Assembly: GCF_041530365.1 (NCBI RefSeq)
Contig: NZ_CP168034.1
Coordinates: forward strand, 1,550,001 to 1,614,000
Length of the DNA stretch: 64,000 nucleotides
Source of the DNA: Capnocytophaga sp. ARDL2
GTDB taxonomy: Bacteria; Bacteroidota; Bacteroidia; Flavobacteriales; Flavobacteriaceae
Reading direction: 5' to 3'
Each line of letters begins with the position of its first letter. The stretch's first letter is position 1. The notes below the pieces were generated by a model, which was given only the letters and a program-made list of their open reading frames with translations, ran no database searches and was not told where the DNA came from. This document shows positions 45,979 through 54,474 of this stretch, piece after piece. The translations under genes and the position numbers were made by a program.

Positions 45979-46561
45979 GAGTAAAAAAGTAAAAATATCT
46001 GAGGTGGTAAACATTCGTTCGGGAATGATTGTTCCAAGGACTACAAATTCTGATTTGAACGAACTGACCGAGGTATTTGTATATCTTTTGAATACGACGG
46101 ATTTTGATACGCAGGGAAATTTAGCCAAGGATTTACAACCCAACGCTCTATACAAACCTGTATTTGAAAAAAACTATTTGCAAAAAGGCGATCTCCTTTT
46201 CAATGCAAAAGGAAGGCGTTTTTTTGCTGTGCAGTTCAAAGGAGAATATCCACATTGCATCGCCAGTTCGGTGTTTTTGGTTTTGACAGTACTATCAGAT
46301 GATGTCTTGCCTGAATATGTCTTGTGGTATCTCAATCATCCAAAAGTGTTAAAGATGTTCGAATCCAAAATGTTTACCCAAACGATGCCCGCTATTTCAT
46401 TGAAAGATTTTTCTACATTGGAAATTTCCATTCCTCCTTTAGAGGTTCAACAAAAAATCGTTGCGTTGGATACTCTTAAAAACAAGAAAATACAACTGAT
46501 GCAACAATTGTTGGAATTGGAAACACTATATTACGATGCAAAAATGTTTGAAATGTTGTGA
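45977..46561 (+). CDS. Half-length type I restriction specificity (HsdS-like) protein
   Basis: A 194-residue protein with one HsdS target-recognition domain (about 5-150) and one conserved helical segment (about 150-194: ISIPPLEVQQKIVALDTLKNKKIQLMQQLLELE). Full HsdS has two such units. Half-S proteins can dimerise and then recognise palindromic bipartite sites. The recognition half begins VKISEVVNIRSG. It has its own promoter with two identical flanking palindromes and is followed (4-nt overlap) by a broken DUF3800 gene. It may specify methylation with HsdM, or act as a DNA-binding regulator; the second is a hypothesis. Confidence 0.82.
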   Translation: MSKKVKISEVVNIRSGMIVPRTTNSDLNELTEVFVYLLNTTDFDTQGNLAKDLQPNALYKPVFEKNYLQKGDLLFNAKGRRFFAVQFKGEYPHCIASSVFLVLTVLSDDVLPEYVLWYLNHPKVLKMFESKMFTQTMPAISLKDFSTLEISIPPLEVQQKIVALDTLKNKKIQLMQQLLELETLYYDAKMFEML

Positions 46562-47297
46562 TTATGAATACTAGTGATTTTATTGTTTATGTAGATGAAT
46601 CTGGAGACCATGGATTGACAAGCATTGATAAAGATTATCCTTTGTTTGTTTTAGTTTTCTGTTGTTTTAAAATTGATACTTATATTCAAGAGGCTGTTCC
46701 ATTGTTACAAAAATTTAAATTTGATTTTTTTGGTCATGATCAAATCATTTTACATGAACATCACATAAGAAAACAAAAAGGAGATTTTTCTTTTCTACGA
46801 ATTGATAAAGATTTTCGAAATAATTTTTTAAGAAGTATAAGTAATGTTGTAGAAAATACCCCTGTCGAATTATTTGCGGTGATTATTGATAAAGAAAAAT
46901 TGAGTAGCAAATACATTAGACCCATAATCCATATAATATTGCTTTGCGATATGGTCTTGAAAGGTTATTATATTTTTTGAGAAATCAAAATCAAGAAGGA
47001 AAGGAGGTGCGAGTAATTTTTGAAAAAAGAGGACAAAATGAAGATAAGGATTTAGAGTTGGAGTTTTTGAGAATTTGTAATCCAAAGGTTGAACATACAA
47101 TAAGTACTCCTTGTGATTTTTCAAAAATCAAATTCATTCCCATTTTTGCCGATAAAAAATCAAATTCTTGTGGGTTGCAATTAGCAGATCTTACAGCTCG
47201 ACCTATCGGAATACATTATTTACGACCTGAACAAAATAATGTTGCTTATGACATTGTAAAAAATAAAATCAGAAGAATAAAAATATTTCCTATATAA
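46558..47297 (+). pseudogene. Frameshifted DUF3800 gene
   Basis: Two overlapping frames (46558-46980 and 46944-47297) make one DUF3800 protein of about 245 residues. The first half has the family start FIVYVDESGDHGL (catalytic-type Asp); the second has NPYNIALRYGLERLLYFL and CGLQLADLTARPIG. At 46921-46930 the text CCCATAATCC contains two extra bases; CCCAATCC would restore R-P-N-P-Y-N-I-A-L. DUF3800 proteins have an RNase H-like fold and often lie in defence or mobile loci. No slippery site is present, so programmed shifting is unlikely. The gene overlaps the half-hsdS stop. Confidence 0.8.
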
Positions 47298-47305
47298 AAA
47301 GCAAA

Positions 47306-47332
47306 AAACCTTGGTAAAGACCAAAGTTTTAA
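47306..47332 (+). terminator. Weak terminator-like hairpin after the DUF3800 gene
   Basis: AAACCTTGGT-AAAG-ACCAAAGTTTT forms an imperfect stem followed by three to four T's. It may reduce read-through into hsdM. Confidence 0.45.
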
Positions 47333-47362
47333 TGCCGACCGGGAAATGCCCAATCCTTTAAT

Positions 47363-47606
47363 AGTACAAAGGTAATAAAAAGTATTTAAAAGTAATAAAA
47401 AGTATTATAAAAAGTATCTAAAAGTAATAAAAAGTATTATAAAAAGTATCTAAAAGTAATAAAAAGTATTATAAAAAGTATCTAAAAGTAATAAAAAGTA
47501 TTATAAAAAGTATCTAAAAGTAATAAAAAGTATTTAAAAGTAATAAAAAGTATTATAAAAAGTATCTAAAAGTAATAAAAAGTAATAAAAAGTATTATAA
47601 AAAAAC
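47363..47606 (+). repeat. 32-bp tandem repeat array with phased AGTA half-sites, upstream of hsdM
   Basis: Full 32-nt units begin at 47391, 47423, 47455, 47487 and 47539; shortened units lie at 47371, 47519 and 47571-47606. Each full unit has AGTA at offsets 0, 10 and 22, each preceded by A's. From 47381 there are 21 AGTA motifs, all on the plus strand, always 10 or 12 bp apart. The array begins with ATAGTACAAA (47361-47370), the left half of the palindromes at 45892 and 45961. There is no coding frame. The hsdM ATG follows at 47620. Confidence 0.9.
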
Positions 47607-47619
47607 AAAAAATAATAAA

Positions 47620-49137
47620 ATGACACAAAAAATCACTCAAAAAGATGTAAACAACATTGTATGGAAAGCCTGTGATACTTTCCGTGGAATTATCGACCCA
47701 TCGCAATACAAAGATTATGTACTTACTATGCTGTTTCTAAAGTATGTAACCGATGTGTATAACGAAAAACGAGAGGAATACAGCCGCCAATACAACGGCA
47801 ACGAAGAGAGAATACACCGTGCCTTGGTGCGTGAGCGATTTATCGTGCCAGAAGTGTCGAGTTTTGATTACTTGTACGAGCATCGCAACGACCCAAAAAT
47901 AGGGGAGAAAATCAACCATGCTTTGGCAGAATTGGAAGAGGCCAACCGCGAAAAATTGGGCGGATACGACGGCTCTAATATTTTCAACAACATTGATTTC
48001 AATTCCTCAACTTTGGGCGATTCTAAAGACAAATGTACGCGATTGAAAAACCTTTTGGCAGATTTCAAAGCCCTCAACCTTTCGCAAGCCAATTTGGAAA
48101 ACAACGATGTGATCGGTGGAGCATATGAGTTTTTGATTGCCAACTTTGCCGCAGATTCTGGGAAAAAAGCAGGAGAGTTTTTTACACCAGCAGAGCTTTC
48201 TACACTCTTGGCAAAACTCACCAAGTCCCAACCAGGTTCGCGTATCTACGACCCTACTTGTGGTTCGGGTTCGTTGCTCATCAAAGCAGGAAAAGAGGTA
48301 GGAAACAAAAACTTTTCGCTCTATGGGCAAGAAGTAAACGGTAGCACTTGGGCATTGGCAATGATGAACATGTACCTACACGGATACGACAGTGCCATTA
48401 TTCGTTGGGGCGATGTTTTGCGAAATCCCAAGCACAAAGAAGGCGACCAACTCATGAAATTTGATACCGTAGTAGCCAATCCGCCGTTTTCGTTGGACAA
48501 ATGGGGAGCCGAAGAGCTTCAAAACGACCCTTACAACCGCTTTTGGAGAGGATTGCCACCAAAGTCGAAAGGAGATTGGGCGTTTATTACCCACATGATA
48601 GAGTCGCTCAACGCACACGGAAAAGCAGGAGTAGTCATCCCTCATGGTGTATTGTTTAGAGGAGCAGCCGAGGGCACGATACGCCGAAAAGTGTTGGAAG
48701 AAGACTTGTTGGAAGCCGTAATTGGTTTGCCGTCCAACTTGTTTTTTGGCACAGGTATCCCAGCTGCCATTGTACTTTTCAACAAAGACAAGAAAAACAA
48801 AAATAAGGTATTGTTTATAGACGCAAGCAAGGATTTTGTACCAGGTAAAAACCAAAACATCTTGGGAGAGCAGCACATAGACCGCATCGTGCAGACCTAT
48901 ACGCAGTTTCACGACCACGACCACGCGACAGGAGTAGTAGAAGAAAAATATGCCTACATCGCCGATATAGAAGAAATACGCGAAAACGAGTACAACCTCA
49001 ACATACCTCGCTATGTAGATACCTACGAAGAAGAGGAGACCATAGACTTGGAAGCCGTACAACAGCAAATCTCCGACCTCAAAAAGCAAATCGCTACCGT
49101 ACAATCGCAAATGGAAGAGTATTTACAGCAGTTTTAA
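47620..49137 (+). CDS. hsdM: Type I restriction-modification DNA methyltransferase subunit
   Basis: The N6-adenine methyltransferase subunit of a type I system, 505 residues. The N-terminal helical domain (DVNNIVWKACDTFRG, DYVLTMLFLKYVTDVYNEK) precedes the catalytic domain with motif I YDPTCGSGSLLIKAG (about 210) and motif IV VANPPFSLDKWG (about 288); the C-terminus is a coiled coil for HsdS contact. All motifs are intact. No plus-strand TAnnTTTG was found in the 320 nt upstream, so transcription may come from the half-hsdS promoter or be governed by the repeat array. Confidence 0.97.
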   Translation: MTQKITQKDVNNIVWKACDTFRGIIDPSQYKDYVLTMLFLKYVTDVYNEKREEYSRQYNGNEERIHRALVRERFIVPEVSSFDYLYEHRNDPKIGEKINHALAELEEANREKLGGYDGSNIFNNIDFNSSTLGDSKDKCTRLKNLLADFKALNLSQANLENNDVIGGAYEFLIANFAADSGKKAGEFFTPAELSTLLAKLTKSQPGSRIYDPTCGSGSLLIKAGKEVGNKNFSLYGQEVNGSTWALAMMNMYLHGYDSAIIRWGDVLRNPKHKEGDQLMKFDTVVANPPFSLDKWGAEELQNDPYNRFWRGLPPKSKGDWAFITHMIESLNAHGKAGVVIPHGVLFRGAAEGTIRRKVLEEDLLEAVIGLPSNLFFGTGIPAAIVLFNKDKKNKNKVLFIDASKDFVPGKNQNILGEQHIDRIVQTYTQFHDHDHATGVVEEKYAYIADIEEIRENEYNLNIPRYVDTYEEEETIDLEAVQQQISDLKKQIATVQSQMEEYLQQF

Positions 49138-49164
49138 TAATTGATAATGCCCCATAGGGGTTAA

Positions 49165-50376
49165 ATGTTAATAATGAACAAAACATACAAACATACAAGC
49201 ATCGGACGAATCCCAAATGACTGGGAAGTGAAAAAACTGGGGGAGATTTCTATCATTCAAGGAGATTATGGTATTAATGCAAGTGCAGTTGAATATTCTG
49301 ATGGTTTACCTACATATTTAAGAATAACCGATATTGATGAGGAAGGAAATTATTGTGATAAAAATAAAGTTTCTGTTGATGATGTAAATTATAAAAATTT
49401 TATCTTAAAAAACAATGATTTTGTTTTTGCTAGAACAGGTGCTTCTGTTGGAAAAACATATTTGCATAATTCAAAATTAAATGGAGATTTAGTTTTCGCT
49501 GGTTTCTTAATTAGATTTAGAGTTGATGAAAAAAAAATATTTCCATATTATTTGAAAATATTTACTCAAACAAATAAATATTGGAATTGGGTAAATGTAT
49601 TTTCTATGAGGAGTGGACAACCTGGTATAAATAGTAGAGAGTATTGCAACCTCCAACTCCCCCTCCCTCCCTTACCCGAGCAGGAGGCAATTGCTGCCTG
49701 TCTCAGCACTTGGGATATCGCCATCGAGAAGCAAAGCCAACTCATCAACGCTCTGCAACAGCGAAAAAAAGCCCTCATGCAGCAGCTGCTCACCGGCAAA
49801 AAAAGACTCCTAAACCCCAAAAACAACCAACCTTTTTCACACCCCTGGAAAGAAGTGAAATTGGGGGAGGTGTGTGAAATAACCACAGGAAGATTGGATG
49901 CTAATGCTATGCGTGAAAATGGTAAATATCGATTTTACACTTGTGCAAAAGAATTTTATCGCATTAATGAATATGCGTTTGATACAGAAGCGTTATTGAT
50001 CTCTGGAAATGGTGCCCATGTTGGATATATTCATTATTATAAAGGTAAATTTAATGCGTATCAGAGAACTTATGTTTTAGATACATTTAATCAAAATATA
50101 TTATTTGTTAAATACTTTCTTGAAAAGTTTTTGCATAGAAGAATTTTTTCGGAAAAAAAAGAAGGGAATACACCATATATAGTTTTATCAACTTTATCTG
50201 AAATGAATATTTTTCTTCCATCAATAGAAGAACAAATCGCTATCGCAGAGGTATTGTCCACGGCAGATGAGGAATTGGCATTGCAAAAACAATTGCTCGT
50301 GCAATACCAACAGCAGAAAAAAGCCCTTATGCAACAATTGCTTACGGGAAAGAAACGGTTGAGAATTGAGAATTGA
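49165..50376 (+). CDS. hsdS: Type I restriction specificity subunit (full length)
   Basis: A 403-residue HsdS with two target-recognition domains (about 15-160 and 225-355), each followed by a conserved helix. The helices share ALMQQLLTGKKRL (about residues 204 and 388). ATG at 49165 or 49174 are both possible. DNA of the two recognition parts (about 49250-49640 and 49880-50220) is very AT-rich, whereas the helix parts use C-rich codons; this is the usual mark of domain exchange. Together with HsdM and HsdR it defines an asymmetric bipartite site, not predictable here. It lies 27 nt after hsdM. Confidence 0.95.
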   Translation: MLIMNKTYKHTSIGRIPNDWEVKKLGEISIIQGDYGINASAVEYSDGLPTYLRITDIDEEGNYCDKNKVSVDDVNYKNFILKNNDFVFARTGASVGKTYLHNSKLNGDLVFAGFLIRFRVDEKKIFPYYLKIFTQTNKYWNWVNVFSMRSGQPGINSREYCNLQLPLPPLPEQEAIAACLSTWDIAIEKQSQLINALQQRKKALMQQLLTGKKRLLNPKNNQPFSHPWKEVKLGEVCEITTGRLDANAMRENGKYRFYTCAKEFYRINEYAFDTEALLISGNGAHVGYIHYYKGKFNAYQRTYVLDTFNQNILFVKYFLEKFLHRRIFSEKKEGNTPYIVLSTLSEMNIFLPSIEEQIAIAEVLSTADEELALQKQLLVQYQQQKKALMQQLLTGKKRLRIEN

Positions 50377-50402
50377 TCCCCAATATCTCGAGACAGGCAA
50401 TT
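50363..50402 (+). repeat. Short dispersed repeat, family C (copy 2)
   Basis: GAATTGATCCCC...CTCGAGACAGGCAATT matches the repeat at 33104-33152 and overlaps the last codons of hsdS. Confidence 0.6.
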
Positions 50403-50439
50403 GAGAGGCGAGGACTTGTCCGACTGAGCGAAGCTAATC

Positions 50440-50560
50440 GAAAACTATGTGAACTATGATGTCTATGTGTTTAAAAAAGTATAGCGTCTTTGGTTTCTTC
50501 TAAAGCGAAGCGTCTCTGATTCCTAAAAAATCTCTGATTCTCAGTGGTGAAAAAAATAAA
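50440..50560. repeat. Dispersed intergenic repeat, family B (copy B5)
   Basis: AACTATGTGAACTATGATG, TCTATGTGTTTAAAAAA, AAGCGAAGCGTCTCTGATTC and CTCAGTGGTGAAAAAAATAAA lie between hsdS and hsdR; the same words occur in copies B2 and B4. Confidence 0.6.
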
Positions 50561-50573
50561 AATAAATAAAAAA

Positions 50574-53500
50574 ATGTTTTTTACAGAAGATAATACCGCA
50601 CAATTACCCGCACTGAAGTTACTCATCGACCTCGGGTACCAATACCTCACCCCAAGCGAAGCTCTCTCGGCTCGTGAAGGTAGAGAAAGCAATGTGCTGC
50701 TCACCGATATATTGCGTACACAATTGCAAAAAATAAATACCATAAAAATTGGTAGCAAACAGGCAGATTTTACCGATGCCAATATCCTCCGTGCCATAGA
50801 CAAACTCAAAGAAATACCTTTGTCTGATGGTTTTGTACACGCCTGCAATAGCATTTACAACCTATTGCGTTTTGGTTGTGCATTGGAGCAAAGTATAGAC
50901 GGCGACCGCAAGAGCCACACCCTGCAATACATCGACTGGAATTGTATAGAAAACAATGTGTTTCATGTAACAGAAGAGTTTACCGTAACGCGTATGGGGC
51001 GTAAAGACAGCTATAGACCCGATTTGGTACTGTTTGTAAACGGTATTCCGCTGGCGGTCATCGAGTCTAAAAGTCCTACAATCAAAGAACCCACGCGTGA
51101 AGCCATCTCGCAACACCTGAGAAATCAGATGGAAAACGGCATACAACCGCTCTATGTCTATTGTCAGCTATTGGGAAGTATCTCACTCACCGAAGCCAAA
51201 TATGCTACCACCAACACCAAAGAAGAATTTTGGTCGGTGTGGAAAGAAAAACAACCACAGTATTTGCAAAACTTGCCTACATTGGTCAATCAAGAGCTAT
51301 CAAAAACAGACGAAAGCAAGGTGTTTTTTCAGAGCAAACTTCGCAGAAATTCCGATTTTTTGCAATACAAAGAAAAATACCAACATACAGTAGGCATCAC
51401 CGCTCAAGATACCATGATTTACGGACTTTTTAGCAAAGAACGACTATTGAGTCTTGTAAAAGATTTTGTGGTTTTTGAAGGAGGTGTATTGAAAAAAGTA
51501 GCGAGATTTCAACAGTTTTTTGCCATAAACAAAATCATAGACCGCATACAACACATAGAAAACGGCAAACGAAAAGGGGGAGTGGTATGGCATACGCAAG
51601 GTAGTGGAAAATCACTGACTATGGCAATGTTGGCACGCAAAATAAAAGAAACTATAATCAATCCGTTGATAGTGGTGGTAACAGATAGAGAAGAACTCGA
51701 CAATCAGATTACCGCTACACTAAAAAAAGTAGAAATCGATGTTATCAACGCCAGTTCGGGCAAACATTTGGTCAATTTGTTGAAAAGCGATGGCGATTTT
51801 GTAACCACTACGATTGTCAATAAGTTTCAGGCAGCGGTAAAGAAAATGGGCAAAAAGCCACTCGACCATCCCAATGTATTTGTGTTGATAGACGAGGCAC
51901 ACCGCACCCAATACGGTGTTTTCAATACCAATATGGAACGCATATTGGAAAACGCTTGTTTTATAGTGTTTACAGGTACGCCTTTGATGAAAAAACAAAA
52001 ATCTACTGCACAAAAATTTGGTGGTATCATCGATACCTACACCATCGTAGAAGCGGTAGAAGACAAGGCGATTGTACCTATTTTGTACGAAGGACGATTG
52101 GCGTTGCAAGAAATCAATCAAAAAATGATCGACAGAGGATTTGACCGCGTATCCGAAGGTCTGTCTGACTATCACAAAATGGAACTCAAACGCAAGTCCA
52201 ACAACGCCCAATTGATTTCCAAAACCGAGCAAAACATCACAGAAATTGCATGGGATATTAGCAAACATTTTTCTCAAACCTGGGGAGTCAATCTGCAAGG
52301 GGTTCACTCAGGTTTTAGAGGTATGGTCGTTTGTCCAGACAAGCTCACTGCTGTGAAGTACAAAAAAGCCTTTGATGCTATAGGTTTGGTAAAAACCGAA
52401 GTGGTAATGTCGCCACCCGATACCAGAGAAAACAATGAAGATGTACACAGCAGTACTTCGAGCGAAGTGGTACAATACTACGAAATGCTGAAAACAAAGT
52501 ATGGCAAAGACATAGAAAACGCCATCATACAGCAATATGAAAAAGGCGAAAGCATCGAATTGCTCATTGTGATAGACAAATTGCTTACTGGCTTTGATGT
52601 GCCTAGTACTACTGTGATGTATTTGTGTAGAAAATTACGAGAGCATACACTGTTACAAGCCATTGCCAGAGTAAATCGAGTGTATCCGGGCAAGGATTAC
52701 GGATTTGTAATCGATTATGCAGGGATTATGCAAGAGTTGGAAGAAGCCTTGGCTACCTATTCCAACGAAGAAGATGCCATAGAAAAAATGGATATACAAA
52801 ATACACTGACGCATATTGCAGCCAAAGTCGATAAATTGCCACAATTGTACGCCGATTTGTTGGCACATTTCAATTCTGTAAAAAACAAAAACGACTTAGA
52901 AGAATTTGTAGCCTATTTGTCGGATATTGAATTGAGAGAATCGTTTTACGAAAAATTTAGTCAATTTGCCAAAGTATTGAAAATGGCATTGGCTACAGTA
53001 GATTTTTATAAAAAGGTTTCCGAAGAAAAAATCAATCGATACAAAGACGATTTGAAGAAATTTGCTCAAATTCGTGCTACGGTAAACAATGTGTATACAG
53101 ACGAAATCAGTTTTGCACCATACGAAAAGCAATTGCAAAATCTCTTGGATCAGCATGTGATTACAGAAGAAATCATTCGCCTTACAGAACAAGTAGATAT
53201 CCTCGATACCAAAAAGTTTGATGAAGAGTTGAGCAAAATTGTAGGCAATCGAGCAAAAGCAGAAAAAATAGCATCGGCTACATCGAAATACATCAGCGAA
53301 CGAAAAGATATCGACCCTGTGTGGTATCAGAAACTTTCCGAACTCATTCAAAAGACCATACTCGAAATGAGAGAAAACCGAATTTCTGATATAGAAGCCC
53401 TCAAGAGATTGCAAGAAATACGCAACGAAGTTACTGGAGTGAAAACGAAAGATGATATGCCAGAATCGGTTTCGAAAAAAATGAGAACCAAAGCCGTTTA

Positions 53501-53738
53501 TCGCTTATTGACCAACGAAAACATAGAAGAAAGCGAACAAGTAACACTCTTTTTTGAAGAAATTTTGACTCAAGAAGAAGTTGTTGATTGGTACAAAAAC
53601 AACGATGTAATCAATAGAATCGATTTACAATTGAGTGATTATTTGATGGATGTCATCGGATTGTCATTGAATAAGGCAGAAGAATTGTCGAAAAAATGTA
53701 TAGAAATCGTCATTTCCAATGTAAAAGTTCAGAAATGA
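50574..53738 (+). CDS. hsdR: Type I restriction endonuclease/translocase subunit
   Basis: The motor and nuclease subunit, 1054 residues. The nuclease site is RPDLVLFVNGIPLAVIESKSP (about residues 143-163, a PD-x-ESK pattern). The superfamily 2 helicase part has Walker A HTQGSGKSLTMAML (about 340), TDREELDNQI, LIDEAHRTQYG (DEAH, about 440) and FTGTPL; helicase motif VI lies in LLQAIARVNRVYPGKDYG. All are intact. I choose ATG at 50574; an upstream GTG lies inside repeat B5. The stop overlaps the metallopeptidase start. Confidence 0.97.
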   Translation: MFFTEDNTAQLPALKLLIDLGYQYLTPSEALSAREGRESNVLLTDILRTQLQKINTIKIGSKQADFTDANILRAIDKLKEIPLSDGFVHACNSIYNLLRFGCALEQSIDGDRKSHTLQYIDWNCIENNVFHVTEEFTVTRMGRKDSYRPDLVLFVNGIPLAVIESKSPTIKEPTREAISQHLRNQMENGIQPLYVYCQLLGSISLTEAKYATTNTKEEFWSVWKEKQPQYLQNLPTLVNQELSKTDESKVFFQSKLRRNSDFLQYKEKYQHTVGITAQDTMIYGLFSKERLLSLVKDFVVFEGGVLKKVARFQQFFAINKIIDRIQHIENGKRKGGVVWHTQGSGKSLTMAMLARKIKETIINPLIVVVTDREELDNQITATLKKVEIDVINASSGKHLVNLLKSDGDFVTTTIVNKFQAAVKKMGKKPLDHPNVFVLIDEAHRTQYGVFNTNMERILENACFIVFTGTPLMKKQKSTAQKFGGIIDTYTIVEAVEDKAIVPILYEGRLALQEINQKMIDRGFDRVSEGLSDYHKMELKRKSNNAQLISKTEQNITEIAWDISKHFSQTWGVNLQGVHSGFRGMVVCPDKLTAVKYKKAFDAIGLVKTEVVMSPPDTRENNEDVHSSTSSEVVQYYEMLKTKYGKDIENAIIQQYEKGESIELLIVIDKLLTGFDVPSTTVMYLCRKLREHTLLQAIARVNRVYPGKDYGFVIDYAGIMQELEEALATYSNEEDAIEKMDIQNTLTHIAAKVDKLPQLYADLLAHFNSVKNKNDLEEFVAYLSDIELRESFYEKFSQFAKVLKMALATVDFYKKVSEEKINRYKDDLKKFAQIRATVNNVYTDEISFAPYEKQLQNLLDQHVITEEIIRLTEQVDILDTKKFDEELSKIVGNRAKAEKIASATSKYISERKDIDPVWYQKLSELIQKTILEMRENRISDIEALKRLQEIRNEVTGVKTKDDMPESVSKKMRTKAVYRLLTNENIEESEQVTLFFEEILTQEEVVDWYKNNDVINRIDLQLSDYLMDVIGLSLNKAEELSKKCIEIVISNVKVQK

Positions 53739-54472
53739 TGGAAAAAAGCATTTATTACGGAACAAAAAAAATATATTTCGATCTGCAACATTCCGAACGA
53801 AAAACTATGGGAATAAAAGTAACCCCCGACGGTCATGTGTGGGTGAAAGTGCCGATAGCCACCAAAGAGCGAGAAGTAGAAGAATGGGTGATGAAAAAAG
53901 CACAATGGATACTAAAACAACAAGCCTTTTTTGCCCAAAGCGATTTTATAGATATCCATAGCGAAATAAAATCGGGTTACAGTGTTTTGTATATGGGTAG
54001 GCAATACAAACTATTGGTGAAAATTGCTTCAAAAGATGAGGTGTTTTATCAAGGAAATCTCTTTTTGGTACACGTGAAAAAAAAGCAAGACGCATCAAAA
54101 GTATTCTATCAATGGATGAAACACAGAGCTATGCAAAAGATTGTAGAAATAGCTCACCCATTGATGAAAAAATTTCTGAGAAAACACAGCGTTTCTTCCG
54201 AAATATCATTTCAAGAAATGCCTACCCGTTGGGGAAGTTGTACAGGGAAAAATAAATTGATTTTCAATCCAAAACTAATACACACCCCCAAGCGATGTAT
54301 CGAATATGTGGTCGTACACGAACTCTGTCACTTGATTCACAAACACCACAACGAAGCATTTTTTAACTTGCTCACCACAGAGATGCCTGATTGGGAAAAA
54401 CGAAAAGCCGTTTTGGATAGGTATAGAGTGAATGAAATTAACTACCTTTGCAGTTTTGAAAAACAAAAATAG
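53735..54472 (+). CDS. YgjP/SprT-like (M48-type) metallopeptidase domain protein
   Basis: A 245-residue protein of the YgjP-like (DUF45) metallopeptidase family. The zinc site is VVHELCHLIHKHHNEAFF (HExxH with a third His), preceded by MPTRWGSCTGKNKLIFNPKL, the family's W-G-S-C motif. Its ATG overlaps the hsdR stop (ATGA), so it is translationally coupled. This gene commonly follows hsdR in type I loci; what it cleaves, possibly stalled or misassembled restriction complexes, is unproven. A second ATG follows one codon later. Confidence 0.9.
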   Translation: MMEKSIYYGTKKIYFDLQHSERKTMGIKVTPDGHVWVKVPIATKEREVEEWVMKKAQWILKQQAFFAQSDFIDIHSEIKSGYSVLYMGRQYKLLVKIASKDEVFYQGNLFLVHVKKKQDASKVFYQWMKHRAMQKIVEIAHPLMKKFLRKHSVSSEISFQEMPTRWGSCTGKNKLIFNPKLIHTPKRCIEYVVVHELCHLIHKHHNEAFFNLLTTEMPDWEKRKAVLDRYRVNEINYLCSFEKQK

Positions 54473-54474
54473 CA

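Noticed and set aside
46921..46950. Programmed frameshift in the DUF3800 gene
   Set aside because: No slippery heptamer or downstream structure at the junction; a two-base insertion explains it more simply.
47330..47360. Possible tRNA-like or attachment sequence (GCCGACCGGGAAATGCCC)
   Set aside because: Only one short stem can be drawn; no cloverleaf and no duplicate in the window.
47363..47606. CRISPR array
   Set aside because: The repeats are directly adjacent with no unique spacers, and no cas genes are present.
50544..50573. GTG start for HsdR
   Set aside because: The ten extra codons are Lys/Ile-rich and derive from repeat B5; ATG at 50574 fits the family.
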